Source: Siphonodentalium dalli
Lineage: Eukaryota; Mollusca; Scaphopoda; Gadilida; Siphonodentaliidae
Direction: 5' to 3'
Assembly (NCBI GenBank): GCA_032622095.1
Contig: CP136066.1
Span: 9,509,784 to 9,573,783, forward strand
Length of the DNA: 64,000 nucleotides
Of the stretch, positions 22,004 through 34,500 are shown piece by piece (within the stretch, counting starts at the first letter, position 1; every line of letters begins with the position of its first letter). The notes under the pieces are model-generated. The model saw nothing but the letters and a program-made list of their open reading frames with translations. It ran no database searches and had not been told where the DNA came from. The translations under genes and the position numbers were made by a program.

Positions 22004-22514
22004 TCATTTGACAGTAATTTTCGCAGCGTTTTTGTCTGATACAGTATAATGATCCCAACTCTTCTCTGGGTCATAAGCTTCCCACCGACTTGCAGGAAAA
22101 ATATGCTTATTACGATCATACCACGATCGTGAACAGACTTTCCCGGCATGCGATTCGTCCTTCTCGACTCGAGCGTCACTAATCACTCTCACATCACAAT
22201 GAACGTCAAAGTTAAATAAAGGTCCACTTTTACCTCGCGCTTTTGTCACAATGAAATCATAGAATGAATAATGATGTGGAATTATAAGATCTTCTTTAAT
22301 GTACATTAGTTGGTCGACAGTCATCGTTTTCATGTCATTGAATTCCTTTCGTAAACTTTCTAAACACCGTTGCAGGAATTGCTGAATAGAGTTGCCTTTC
22401 CTCATTCTGAGCTGCCGTCGATGGCCGGATCCATCCCAGTAACTGTACGTTATCTCAATCTCCTCGTTCTTCATATCCTCTTGTTTCTGAACCCATTCTT
22501 GTCTCAACTTCTCT
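22004..22514 (-). CDS. FAM50A: FAM50 exon 5: XAP5 domain and stop
   Basis: 511 nt: one base finishing Arg183, then 169 codons and TGA, after the acceptor CTCTGCTTTAACAG. It carries the most conserved part of the protein: [30 protein letters not shown], a run of [60 protein letters not shown] and [18 protein letters not shown]. An open frame continues upstream to 22573, but those 19 residues are intron. The C-terminal [12 protein letters not shown] is unlike the mammalian end. Confidence 0.96.
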
Positions 22515-25500
22515 CTGTTAAAGCAGAGCAAATATAAATAGTTAGATTCAAGGTTTTGCCAGGGCAGGGACAAGGATATAGATCGTTTCCGTTGTGTGGT
22601 GGAGGGGGGAGGGGCGGTTCCAACTTAGAATTTCCAACTGCACCTCCCTCCCTTGAACCAGACCAAAAACAAAATGATAACAAATGATAACATCGTTAAA
22701 GAATGTGAGAAAAAATTATAAAAATTGTTAAAGAATGTTAGAAATGTTTTTAAAAAAGATAAAAATTTATAAAAAATGTAAGAAAAATTTATAAAAAATG
22801 ATAAACAATTGTTAGGCCAATGCATTCTCTTATAAATGTGAGGCGACCTATGGTCGACTCACATATATAAGCATGCAGTGGCACAGGGTCTTTAATGTTT
22901 GTCCAATATAAAAAAATTACCTTGATTTACATCCCATCCCGACCCTATGTTTAATCCCCTCCAATTTTGTTTTTATTTGGGTATCATTTATATAAACTTT
23001 TTTCTCATGCCTTAACCCTCAAATTACATTTGAATGACCCATTAATCAGTCTATTTTGATCAAATTGACATCTAAATCAAGTTGTATTATATAAGATAGG
23101 ATATTGCTCCAATATCTAAAACTGTCCATGACCAACAATTTATTTATATTGGCCTTGGGAAGTCCACACACTCATTCTTGTCTCAACTTCTCTCTGTTAA
23201 CCCTTTCAGTGCCAAGTCCGATTTTTGTATCAACCCATATTTCCTTGATCATTTTTCAAATTTATTGATTATAATAACTGAAAGGGTTAAAGCAGAGCAA
23301 ATATAATTAATTAGCTTCAAGATTTCCCCAGGTCAGGGACAATGACAAATTCTGTGATATTCTGTGGATATTCATCATTTACTCTAAGAAACCAACATTA
23401 CCCCTTTTATGCCATAATTATCATAATTGCAATTAGAGGATGCTGTCTGGTCTGCCCCCCCCCCCCACTCCCCCAATACCAATGTGACCACAATAGAAAT
23501 GAAAGTGTCAATGACACTGTAGCTCAACTTAGGTAGGGGAATAATTTAATGGTTGACAGTAAATGGAGGAATAGGAAAGGTTTTTTTTTTATAATTTTTA
23601 TTTCTTTTTGTTACAATTTGTCATAATGTAATATATAAGGCCAAAAGGAAGAATACCTGAGTTTAGGGTAACATGAAGGAAAAAAACAGAGGCGGGCGGG
23701 CGGTACTTCATTTTATTTTATTTTTCACGGGGGATAGTATTTAAGTATTCGTGCCTTCTAATCGTCTGCCAGTGTCACTCGTATAAAGCTTCGGCAAGTC
23801 ATTGTCACACTAATCAATGTCATGGTAGCTTTAATCAGTTTAATGGTGTTACAGAAGTTCAATGACATGTATACAGCATGATATTAAATGATATTATATA
23901 TAGAACTAGAAGGTGACCCGACTTCGTCCGGGCTTTGACCTTGAATTGACCATTTTGAAGGTCAAGGTCAGTTTGACCCGTCGAAAAACTCCCCCGATAA
24001 AAGTATCCGAGGGTATCAAATTTCGTCGAAATCCGTTAATTGTTTAATTTATTTTGAGTTAATTCTGCCTTTTTAATCAAGAGACATGATGGTAGCCGTC
24101 CCGTGATGGTACCCGTCCCTAAAATAGGTACGTTTGTGGGTACCCGTTTCAAGGTGAAGATCACCTCGGGCGGAAAGCCCCAAGTACGTCACACAACACG
24201 CTCATGTCTGGATGCAGTCATACACGCACACGCCCAGATGTAATAATCACATTACACACATACGCTCTTTATCGACGACACTGCGGATACGAACGCTCTT
24301 TAACTATCAACGCGATTAACCCCACCGTGCCAATGGCGGTAATTTTTGTGACTGGGGGTGGAGAATGGGTGCTCTGACGTTCTCAGAAGCGATGCGATGC
24401 CACTTCATCTGGTATTTTACCCTTAGATAGGAAGTTTGGGCTCAATCCGTCCGGCAGTTTTCGAGTTCATCGCGATCACACACACACATATCTTCCAAAA
24501 TATATAATAGATAAGTGTCTAGTGTTGGAAATTAAACAGTTTATGTTCACGCTGAAGCTCGGATATTACAGGCCAAATCCTACGAGTGGACATATTACTG
24601 TTAAATTTCCCACACAAGACACTTATGATATTTTGTTTATCCACCGACTCGAATACTAAGAAATTTTGCGAAATATTCAACTCAGAAGGTGAATTTAACA
24701 AGAGTTCCTCCATTGGAAATGGCACATACATGCGGCAAGGCGAACGTGACGTACAGAATTATTTTTAATCTGACATTTTATTACTATGTCTTTTTCTGTC
24801 AGTTCAGAATCCGTGTGGTACCGGTTCACGCACGACAACATGTCTGTGCTATAGTTGACAGGCGCCATGTTTCTATTCTGATTCATATGAACGCATTTGT
24901 GAAGTTTAATAGCTAAAACGCAGGATCTATCCGCACACGGAAGTGTTTCCGCCATATTCAATCGGCAAAATATCCGGTTACTTTCGATTTGCTAGTTAAT
25001 ACATATCGCGTGTTTTCTGGTTTCCGCTTTCGAGAAATCGGCGAGGTTTGCCGAACAATGACGAGGGAATACGAATATACTACAACAACAATGGCAGCAC
25101 TTCCGTTTTTCGTGAATTGACGATATTTGCAAGGAAATGGTTTACTTGTTTAAGCTAATTCCGTAGTCGCGAATTCCTAATTACAAAAAAATAAAATGAA
25201 GTCGGAGGAAATTTTTGAAAAACGATAAAATGGAATTTGGCGGCAGGTTTTGAGTAGGGGCGGGCGGGTTACCCTAAACACAGGTATTCTTCGTTTTGGC
25301 CTAATGGATATAACAAAAACAATGGCGTCACAGTGCACAGTTGCTCTTATCCTGGCCATGTTTTTTGGCCGAGCGACCCCAAAATGACTCGTTCCCATGT
25401 ACATGTCATTGTTAACATCCATGACAAATTTCATGAACATCCAACCAAAGCTACGACCTGTAGCCCGCGCCAAAGGATTTAGTCATGCAAAGAGTAAAAT

Positions 25501-28500
25501 CAAAAAAGGATGTTTTTTGGCCGAATGACCCCAAAATGACTCGTTCCCATCTACATGTCAATGTCAACATTCATGACAAATTTCATTAAGATTAGACCAA
25601 AGGTACGACCTGTAGCCCGCACCAAAGGAAATAGTTGACGGACACACAGACAGACGGACGACGGACGCCAACCCATGGCAATAGCTCAAACTTACAAAGT
25701 AAGTTGAGCTAATAAATGGTTGTTAGACTGTTTTTTATGCTATCCCGATGGGTTTTGGTCACCTGATAGCCTCGAACAACCTCATTACAGAGCCAATTCT
25801 ATAGTAAAACCTGTGACATTTATATTTACACATATATTGCCATACAGCTATGCTCTCAGTAAGCGACCTGTTTAACGAGGTTATGGGCCGGTACTTAACG
25901 CGGTGTTACCACTAAAATACCGCGGTTATCATTCTGTACCGCGACGGAGGGCGGTTGACCCGCGGTACTGGTACGGTATTTTTACCGTTGGTTACCGCAG
26001 GTCACCGCGTTATTGGTGTTCGTTACCGCCGTACACCGCGGTATTTTTTTCGTAACCGCGTTCAAATTACCGCTAACGGCCCTCCACCGCGGAGAGAACA
26101 CGACTGAAACAAGGCGTCACACGGTAGGTAAATGATTATGAATAACTTTTGTATTGAATGAATACCTGTAAGCTGCACGTAATTATGTATACGTAATGAA
26201 TATAAATGAATAATAATGCAATCGGATTACATATGAACATGTCTGGTTTACATGTAACATATTACAAATGTACACGTACATCACGTTTAATCACGTCGGC
26301 GGTTTTTGAACTCAGCTATAATTGCTTACGGCGACTGGATTACGCAAAACACCGTGGACTCAGGAGTAATAGTTTTGTTGTTAGCATCTATCTTACATAT
26401 CGTCAAATGATTTACGCACCCGATTCCTATATCGGTTTCCACTCATGCGGATTTTTTTTTTTTTTTTGTGTTTCCGAAATCTAAATTTCTTATCAAAATT
26501 GGAAAAGTAAATCCTCCATTTATCTGAATTTGGTCGAAACCAGCGTGGACGGTGCATTAGTAACACTGAGTCCGAGTTTAGTCTTGGAGGCCAGGGCGGC
26601 GATCGTTGCAGAAATGTTCATATTCGTTCAAATCTATAGTTGTGTTCATATGCCAAACATAATCGTCGCGTAAATAGTATATTATCGCCAAGACGTATGA
26701 TTGTACGCATTCGTGAAATAGTAAAGCAATTTAAAAACATTTGCGCCTGAAGATTTCTTGTCGGTGGGAATAAAATGTGTAACTAAGAAAGCGTTGCACA
26801 TGTCATGCAGCAAAGTAAAGTTGTTATCATCACCAATGTGCGCGACAAAAGACACACGCAAAACACCAAACATTGAAAGACACAACGTTGTCAAATCAGT
26901 CTTTGATTTTGTTACGTGAACATTCATTGTGCTCACGAGTGCGTGTCGGGCGGCATCGTTTGATGTGAAATTGCAACTTTTGGCGAGGGCGTGCATTTGT
27001 AGTTCTCGGTGGGTAGCAGTATAAATTATATCACATACCGGTATTCCTATCTAATCGTTATTCGGAAAAAAACATGCATGGTGTTGGAAAGATAAAATAT
27101 GTTTCTTTGGTTATACACAGAGGTTAACATTGTAACATAATTATTTCAAGTGATCGAATTTTTTATTCCCGATACGGTAGCAATAAAGAGCGTTTGTCTC
27201 ACTTTTGTGCGACAAATATTTATAAAATAGCTATTACGTGCACAACATTTTAAAGATCGAATGAGACTTGTCTGTTTAAAGCCACGTGGCGGTTCGCACA
27301 TAATATTATTCCCAATACCAAAATAGATCGATAAATATCTGAACTACCTTCTGCGAGCCAAACGGACGCATTGAAGTAATGGAAATACAAGTGCCCAAAA
27401 CACAAAACAGCCATTCGCGCGTGCGTCACGTGTGTAGTTTTACTATATAATAGCACCATCAACAAAACACAAATATTTATTTCACCCATTGAGGCAAGTT
27501 ATAACAAGAGCTACGCTGGGCGTGCAATATACGCCCTCTCTTGGGTCGGCGGAAACTGGTAAAAAAGGGGCATAACTCTGGTAAAAATTGGCGGACTGAA
27601 CTCAAATTTGAACTTGACCTGTGTTTTGGTGGGAGAAAGTATTATTCCAAATTATCATTGAATCCGATAAGCTCTAGTAAAGTAATCATCCGGACAACAA
27701 ATTTCAGGGATTTTCTAAGTCAAATTACGTCAAATAAGGGGCATAACTCCGGTGAAAATTGGCGGACGTAACCCAAATTCGAACTTGAGCTGTCTTTTAT
27801 CCTAATAAACCCACATACAAAATTTTATTGAAATCGGTTCATTTACTAAAGTTATCATCCGGACAACAAATTACGTCAAAAAAGGGGCCATAACTCTCGC
27901 AAACATTATCGGATTAAAACGAAATTCGGACTTGAGCTGTATTTCGACATATGTAATCCACAAAAAAACGGGTTTTGCGTATAAACATTCCAAATCGAGT
28001 TATCATCCGGAAACCAAAAAACATAAGGAAAACTGAATTTTCTGAGTTGAAAAAGGGGCATAACTCTGCCAAAAATGGTCGGACAGAACCCAAGTTCGAA
28101 CTTGACCTGTGTTTTGGTGGGAGAAAGTAATATACCAAATTTGGATTCATTCCGATAAACTATACTAAAGTTATCATCCGGACAACAAATTTCAAGGATT
28201 TTCTAAGTCAAAAAACGTTAAATAAGGGGCATAACTCCGGTGAAAATTGGCGGGCAAAACCCAAATTCGAACTTGAACTTACTTTTTGGCTAATAAACCC
28301 ACATACCAAATTTTACTAATTTTGGTTCACTCTAACTAAAGTTATCATCCGGACAACAGGTTAACGGACGCCCGCCCGGACGCCCGCCCGGACGCCCGGA
28401 CGGACAGACCAATACTATAATACGGCCTTTTTTTCAAAAGGGCGTATAAAAAGACATGACGACATCTTAATTTAAGTGCCCCGTGACCTATATTAACAAA

Positions 28501-31500
28501 GTCTGCCAGCTGCAGTATGACGTAATCAGTGACACGTGCTTTTGCCAGAATGTGTTTTTTTTCCTGGATATACGGGAGTTCCACGTTGTGTCTTTTATTG
28601 CTAAGACAATAATTCCCGTTATACGAACAAATGGTGTTTGTGATTTGCAGTTAATGAATGTCAATAAAGTTAATAACGATATTTATTCTGGGGACTATTT
28701 AAATAGTGTCGTTATAATGCATTCAATTTAGGGATCACGCACATCTGAACATTGATATAAACTGTAGATACGGGATTTATCGAGCTGTCTAAAATGGCCG
28801 AAATCATTTGTTCCCTTCCCGATAACCAACACTGATTACAAATAGTGTCATTTATGGGCATTTTAGGCAATAAAACGAGACTAGAAATGTTATTGTAATA
28901 TTTTAATATTCACATTAATTGAAAAATGACTTTCTCAAAGTAACTTATACTTACCTTTACTTAATCTGGAAGCCCGTTATAATGGGCATATTTCCCCGAT
29001 ACTCGGCTTTCATCTATTTCAATATTTTAATAATACACTTCACGGTACACAAACATGGACGGAGATCGTGAGAACGGCCGTCCTATTTTGGAAGATTGAC
29101 GGTCAGCCATCGAATCCCGTCATTAACCTCGTTACAAAAATGCTACCGCGTAGCGGTAATGTCACCGCGTTTGTGCGGTGCATTACCGCGTGCCACCGCG
29201 CTACCAACATTCGTTACCGCTGGTAGTGCGGTGGTACCGTGAACGTCGCGGTGGTACCGCGGTACGCGCGTGGTAGTGCAACCGCAAATCGGCGGTATGT
29301 CGCGGTATTGCACCGCGGTATTAACGCATGTACACCTCGTTAAAACAGGTCGCTTAATTTGAGCAGTGCTGTATGTACATGTACCGGTATGCTACATGTA
29401 ACTCAACTTTACTACACTACACATTGTTCTCGATATATCATATTTTTTCTAAAAGCTGGCTCTTGCAATTGTCATTTTATTTGTATTGTTGTCTGTTGTT
29501 ATGGTTATTCAAAGACCATTAAAAGTATCTTATCTTAAGGATAAGCTCAGGGTTTCTGTTTGGGGGGGGGTGAATATTTCCAAAATCCACTCTCTCTTGT
29601 GCTTGAATTTTCCAACTAGTACCTCAAGATTTCCATACGTGGGAAAATTTCAATCTGATAGTATTGGATAATTGTTCAACATTTGGAAATCATGAGGTGA
29701 CAAGTGATTGGAGGTCACTAGTTCAAAAAACTTTCGGTCTGAAAACATCCCAGTAACTACGTTATCAAGTCTGGATATAGTGTGTCTGACATTTGCAGAA
29801 TGAGGTCCCCGGAGGGTTAATTTAGTGACACTATCCTGCACTGCAGGCTAGCATCACCAAATTCACCCTCTGGGGACCTCAATCTGCTTAAGCCTCAACT
29901 ATTATGGGAGACCTACGGTAAGATCAGATTGAAGTTCCCCAGTTGAAGTTGGTGATGTTCACCCATTAGTTACCTCAATTATGCATTTTATCTTTTTAAA
30001 ATTAAGGGATATAAAAACTGAAGAGAAGGGAAGAATTACTAAAAACATTGTTAATTTGAGACTATAGATACTTCCCAGAAGATGAGGCCTAAGCAGAATG
30101 AGGACGCCACAGGGTGAATTTGATGATGCTAGCCCACTGTGCCTGACTGTGCGGGAAATTCTGGAATTATCACACACTATATCCAGGCTTCTATTTGACA
30201 ATATTCCAAGAGTTCAAAACCAGATCCCAAAGATTTCCATCGTTACAAATTCAGATGTTCCGAAATCACCTGCCGAAATTCAGATGTTCCGAAATCACCT
30301 GCCGAAGTTCAGATGTTCCGAAATCGCCTGCCAAAGTTCAGATGTTCCGAAATGGCTAACATTTCGGGAAAAATAGATTCTAAAGAATGCTTGGTAAAGA
30401 AAGAAGTTTACACCATAAAATGTTCTAGATACTGATGTCTGGAATTATTTGGGGAAAACATTAATTGGGCTGTTTTTCTCATTGATTTCTATTCTATGTA
30501 TAATTTTCTATGTATAATTTTCTATGTATAATTACCCAAGAACATTTAATTTACTGGCCGTGACATTTTATGCTGTGTTTCAATGGACTCAAGGCTTTTA
30601 AAGAGACTTGATGTTCACACATAAGATTACCTCAATTTGTTTTCTTCGGCCTCTCGATCACGATCTGGGAGAAAACTTGTATCAACATTTGGGTTTTTAC
30701 CTGTGAATAAATGAACATTTACTAGTAACAGAATATTGTGCAATGAAAAGGTGAGTACATATATACCTGTAGAACCAGGGAATGGAATAAATGGTGAAGT
30801 GAATATAGGTAATTGCTAAACAATTAAGTATTTCCTTGAGCATGTTGCTACCCACTGTATATTGTTAACCCTTACATGATGGGAGCTGCGCTGGTGCAGC
30901 ATTAAAGATCCTCGTATATATGCGAGTTTCCCATAGGTCAATTGCTGATGTGTTGTGGGTGCATCGGCATGTGGTAACGAGAGGCCGATCATGATCGGCA
31001 GATGTTTAACCCATACCTTGGCGATAGCGATTAGCTATAACTGATAATTGGTCAAAGATATGATAACAGTAATACATATATCAGTACCTAACTTAAAATC
31101 AAAAGGTCAAATAATTTGTCTTAAGAAGGGGTTAAAGTAATTGGGGTGGGGGAGGAGTCGTTTTAAATCTCATAACTCTGTCCCTATTCACACAAGGACC
31201 TCTCATTGTGAGATCCAATTGTTTAGCCATTAATAAATTTGACAGATAGGATAAACAATTATCCAGCCAGCAGGTTGTTCATCTTTACCTTCATACAACC
31301 ACCCCCCTAGAGCTATGTAACATATGTCATCACTCAATTAATAACAGATTTTGCTTGGAATGACATCTATTAAAGGTATTCTCATACTCTGGATATTGGA
31401 TGTTCACATGGCAATTTATTGATATCATTATATTACATGCAACTATTGCAATAAAATCTTCACATTTTCAATACAGGACATCACACCTTATTAATGGAAT

Positions 31501-34500
31501 ACAACTAAAACAAATTAGTGTCAATGACAATTTTTTTTTTTTAATTAAATAATTTTTTTATTATTATAAAAGTTTTTTAACTCTTTCGCTGCCAAACGCG
31601 CATAAATGCGAACTTCGTAGACGCTGCCAATCGCGCATTTTTGCGAATTTGGTATGTAGTCTAATGTATGGGATATAACTCTATTCTTTCCGGCATGTTT
31701 GACAGTGTACAATGTATTTATCTGTAGTACTGTTGCGCGCGAACAATTTATAGCGACAATGTCCTCAAGGTCATGCTATTTCTGACGTTATGGAGGTACA
31801 GTCAGAGCCGGAATATTGCGTCATTGTTATTAGCACGTGGTTATCAGTCGAAAGTGGCTGCTCGCAAAAGACTCAGAACTGAAGAAGTTATTGTTATTAC
31901 CTCTATACTCTAATGATCGAGGAGCGCCTGTTGCGCATAAGTTACTTATACCTATTATTTGTGTGGGCAGTAGCCTCTATTATAGGGGCGCCTGCGGCGC
32001 ATAAGATACTATGGGTGGCGGGATGGGGTGGTGGATGGGTAACTAACCTCTATACTATAATGATCGAGGGGCGCCTGCGGCGCATAAGATACTTATACCT
32101 ATTATTTATGTGGGCAGTAGCCTCTATAGGGGCGCCTGCGGCGCATAAGATACTATGGGTGGCGGGATGGGGTGGTGGGTGGATAACTAACCTCTATACT
32201 CTAATGATCGAGGGGCGCCTGCGGCGCATAAGATACTTATACCTATTATTTATAATACACCTTTACTGGTTTTGAACAACCCTCGTCTATTGTGTCGTTT
32301 TCCAGTGGTGATAACAGGCAACTAAATTAATACTGCTGGTGAGTTGACCATGCGTACGCCCGCGTGACCCATATAATTCACATAAATCATCGTAAAACCC
32401 AATTTTCCTGAAATTCAAGATGGCCGTCAAGATCACGTGACTTATAAGGGGCGGAGCAGGGTCATATATCCCCCTGCAGGTATATATACATATGGGTATG
32501 GTTATATTATATATATCTACATGTATATTTGGAATTGTACCTATCAGGGAATATTCATGCAACAAAAGCACGAACTCAACAAAGTGCGGCATTGTATCTC
32601 ATTTTACTACAAATAGGTGGCAACTTGCATAAATCCAAGATGGACGCCAAGGTCACATGACCTATTTTATGTCCAAAGTGGGTTCATATAGGTTACTCCC
32701 GTGTACCTTACTGTTGGACATCGTATAATTGGGTTGAAAATTGGAAATCAAACAACACACCCATTCATACCCACACAAACTGTACATATACAGGCAAATA
32801 GCCACTAATCCAAGATGGCCGCCAATGTCACGTGACCTTGGTGGGCGTGTCCACGGCGGCATTCGACAGGGTATACCTATGTCTATATACATGTGAAGTT
32901 TCAACTAATTATATTAGAAACTGCTTGAGATATAATGTATTACCCATATATACCTGAAATACATGGATATATGTACAGGATGCGTGGCACTGGGGATACG
33001 TCTGTGGTGGCGGGTGGCAGCGAAAGAGTTAATATTTGTTTATGTTAAATTGAGCATCTAAAAAAATATGAAAAATCCAAATTTCAAATTTAAAAAAAGA
33101 AAGAAGGGTCATAACTCCTTTAAAATAAATCGGATCAAACCCATATTCAAACTTGAACTGTATTTTGGGATGAGAAACCTATATACAAAATTTGGTTCCG
33201 ATCAAATAGAAAATGTTAGAGTTATCGCATTATACCTAAAGTGTCTACGAACTGACAGACAGACAGATATAGATGGATGGACAGACGAGTGGTCAATCCG
33301 GACATTGACGCTATGTGTACCATACTATGGTATAGGTACACATAAAAAGTTTTATCTCATGCAGAGTACAGGAAAAATACATCAAACCTGGTGTGCCCCT
33401 TTAATTTTTCAATTCACATATGTAATCAATTGAAATCAATGTTGAAAAAGCTTCCCATTAATATATAGATAAAACAAACTAGACCTACAGTACTAAAAGT
33501 GTTATGAACAATTATTTTGTTCCCATAGACTGATACAGAGCTCTAAAGTTTTTTAAACTTTGAAAACCAAAGTTGTCTTCCCATGCAACCAACAAAATTC
33601 CAATGGTAATGCTATCAAACAATGAAACCAGATTATGCCTTTAAGATGAAATTTAAATAACCATGCATATAAAATATAATAGTATAAACATTCCACCTAT
33701 GATATGGCCAGAGATACTTATAGAGTATAAAGTATATCTGATATAGCCAACACATCTCCTAGCAGTTAATTAACTCAATACAAGAGAGAACCAACTTCAT
33801 GGTATTGTAATGGGATACTATCTCTGTGTGAGAAGACAACTTCATAGCATCCTGAACTTGATTTATTAGATACTATCTAGACAGTGCCACCTGTGTATCT
33901 TTGATATATTTTAGCGATGAATAAAATAATCAAAGGGCCATAACTCCAGTAAAAAGTACCGGATCAAACCCATATTCGAACTCGATCTGTATTTTGAGTT
34001 GAGAAACTCACATACAAAATTTGGTTCCTATCAGTTGAAAAATTGTTGAATTATCAAAGCATTCATGAATTCTATGTCAAAGGGCCATAACTCCATTAAA
34101 AAATATCGGATCAAACCCATAAATCGAACTCGATATGTATTTTGGGCTGAGCAACTCACATACCAAATTTGGTTATGGTCAGATAATTTCTTTTTGAGTT
34201 ATGGCAGCATGCATAAATTCTAAGTTGAAAAAGGGCCATAACTCCGTAAAAAAATCTCAGATCAAACCCATATTTGAACTCGATCTGTATTTGGTGCTGA
34301 GAAATTCATATACAAAATTTGGTTCCGATCAGATAGAAAATATTTCAGTTATCGCACCATGCGTAAAGTGTCTACAGACAGACAGCCAGACAGACAGACG
34401 GACGGACTAACGACGAGTGGTCAATCCGGGCAACGACACTATGTTTACCATACTATGGTATGGGTAAACATAAAAATGTTGAATCATAGTGACAGGACAA

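Larger units (their letters stand above)
23503..25712 (+). mobile_element. Probable long HINE-like element F7 with nested repeats
   Basis: The left part GTCAATGACACTGTAGCTCA resembles the start of F8 (AGTCAAAGACTGTGGGGTCG), and GTAGCTCAACTTA is complementary to the end hairpin AAGTTGAGCTA at 25702-25712. The right part has two core units (GGCCGARYGACCCCAAAATGA, TACGACCTGTAGCCCGC) and CAGACAGACGGACGACGG. The middle is occupied by the fold-back 23639-25303. Joining left and right parts is inferred. Confidence 0.5.
25841..29375. mobile_element. 3.5-kb CCGCGG-rich inverted-repeat element H
   Basis: Ends CATACAGCTATGCTC and, inverted, CATACAGCACTGCTC, followed in both by AAGCGACCTGTTT-AACGAGGT and then about 200 bp rich in CCGCGG / TACCGC. 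Between the arms are F2 (27504-28448) and unassigned sequence with only short frames (for example minus 26682-26996, 104 codons, no family recognised). No target-site duplication was identified. Confidence 0.6.

Noticed and set aside
26682-26996. 104-codon minus-strand frame inside element H
   Set aside because: No recognised motif, no partner frame and a length expected by chance. Kept only as a note within H.
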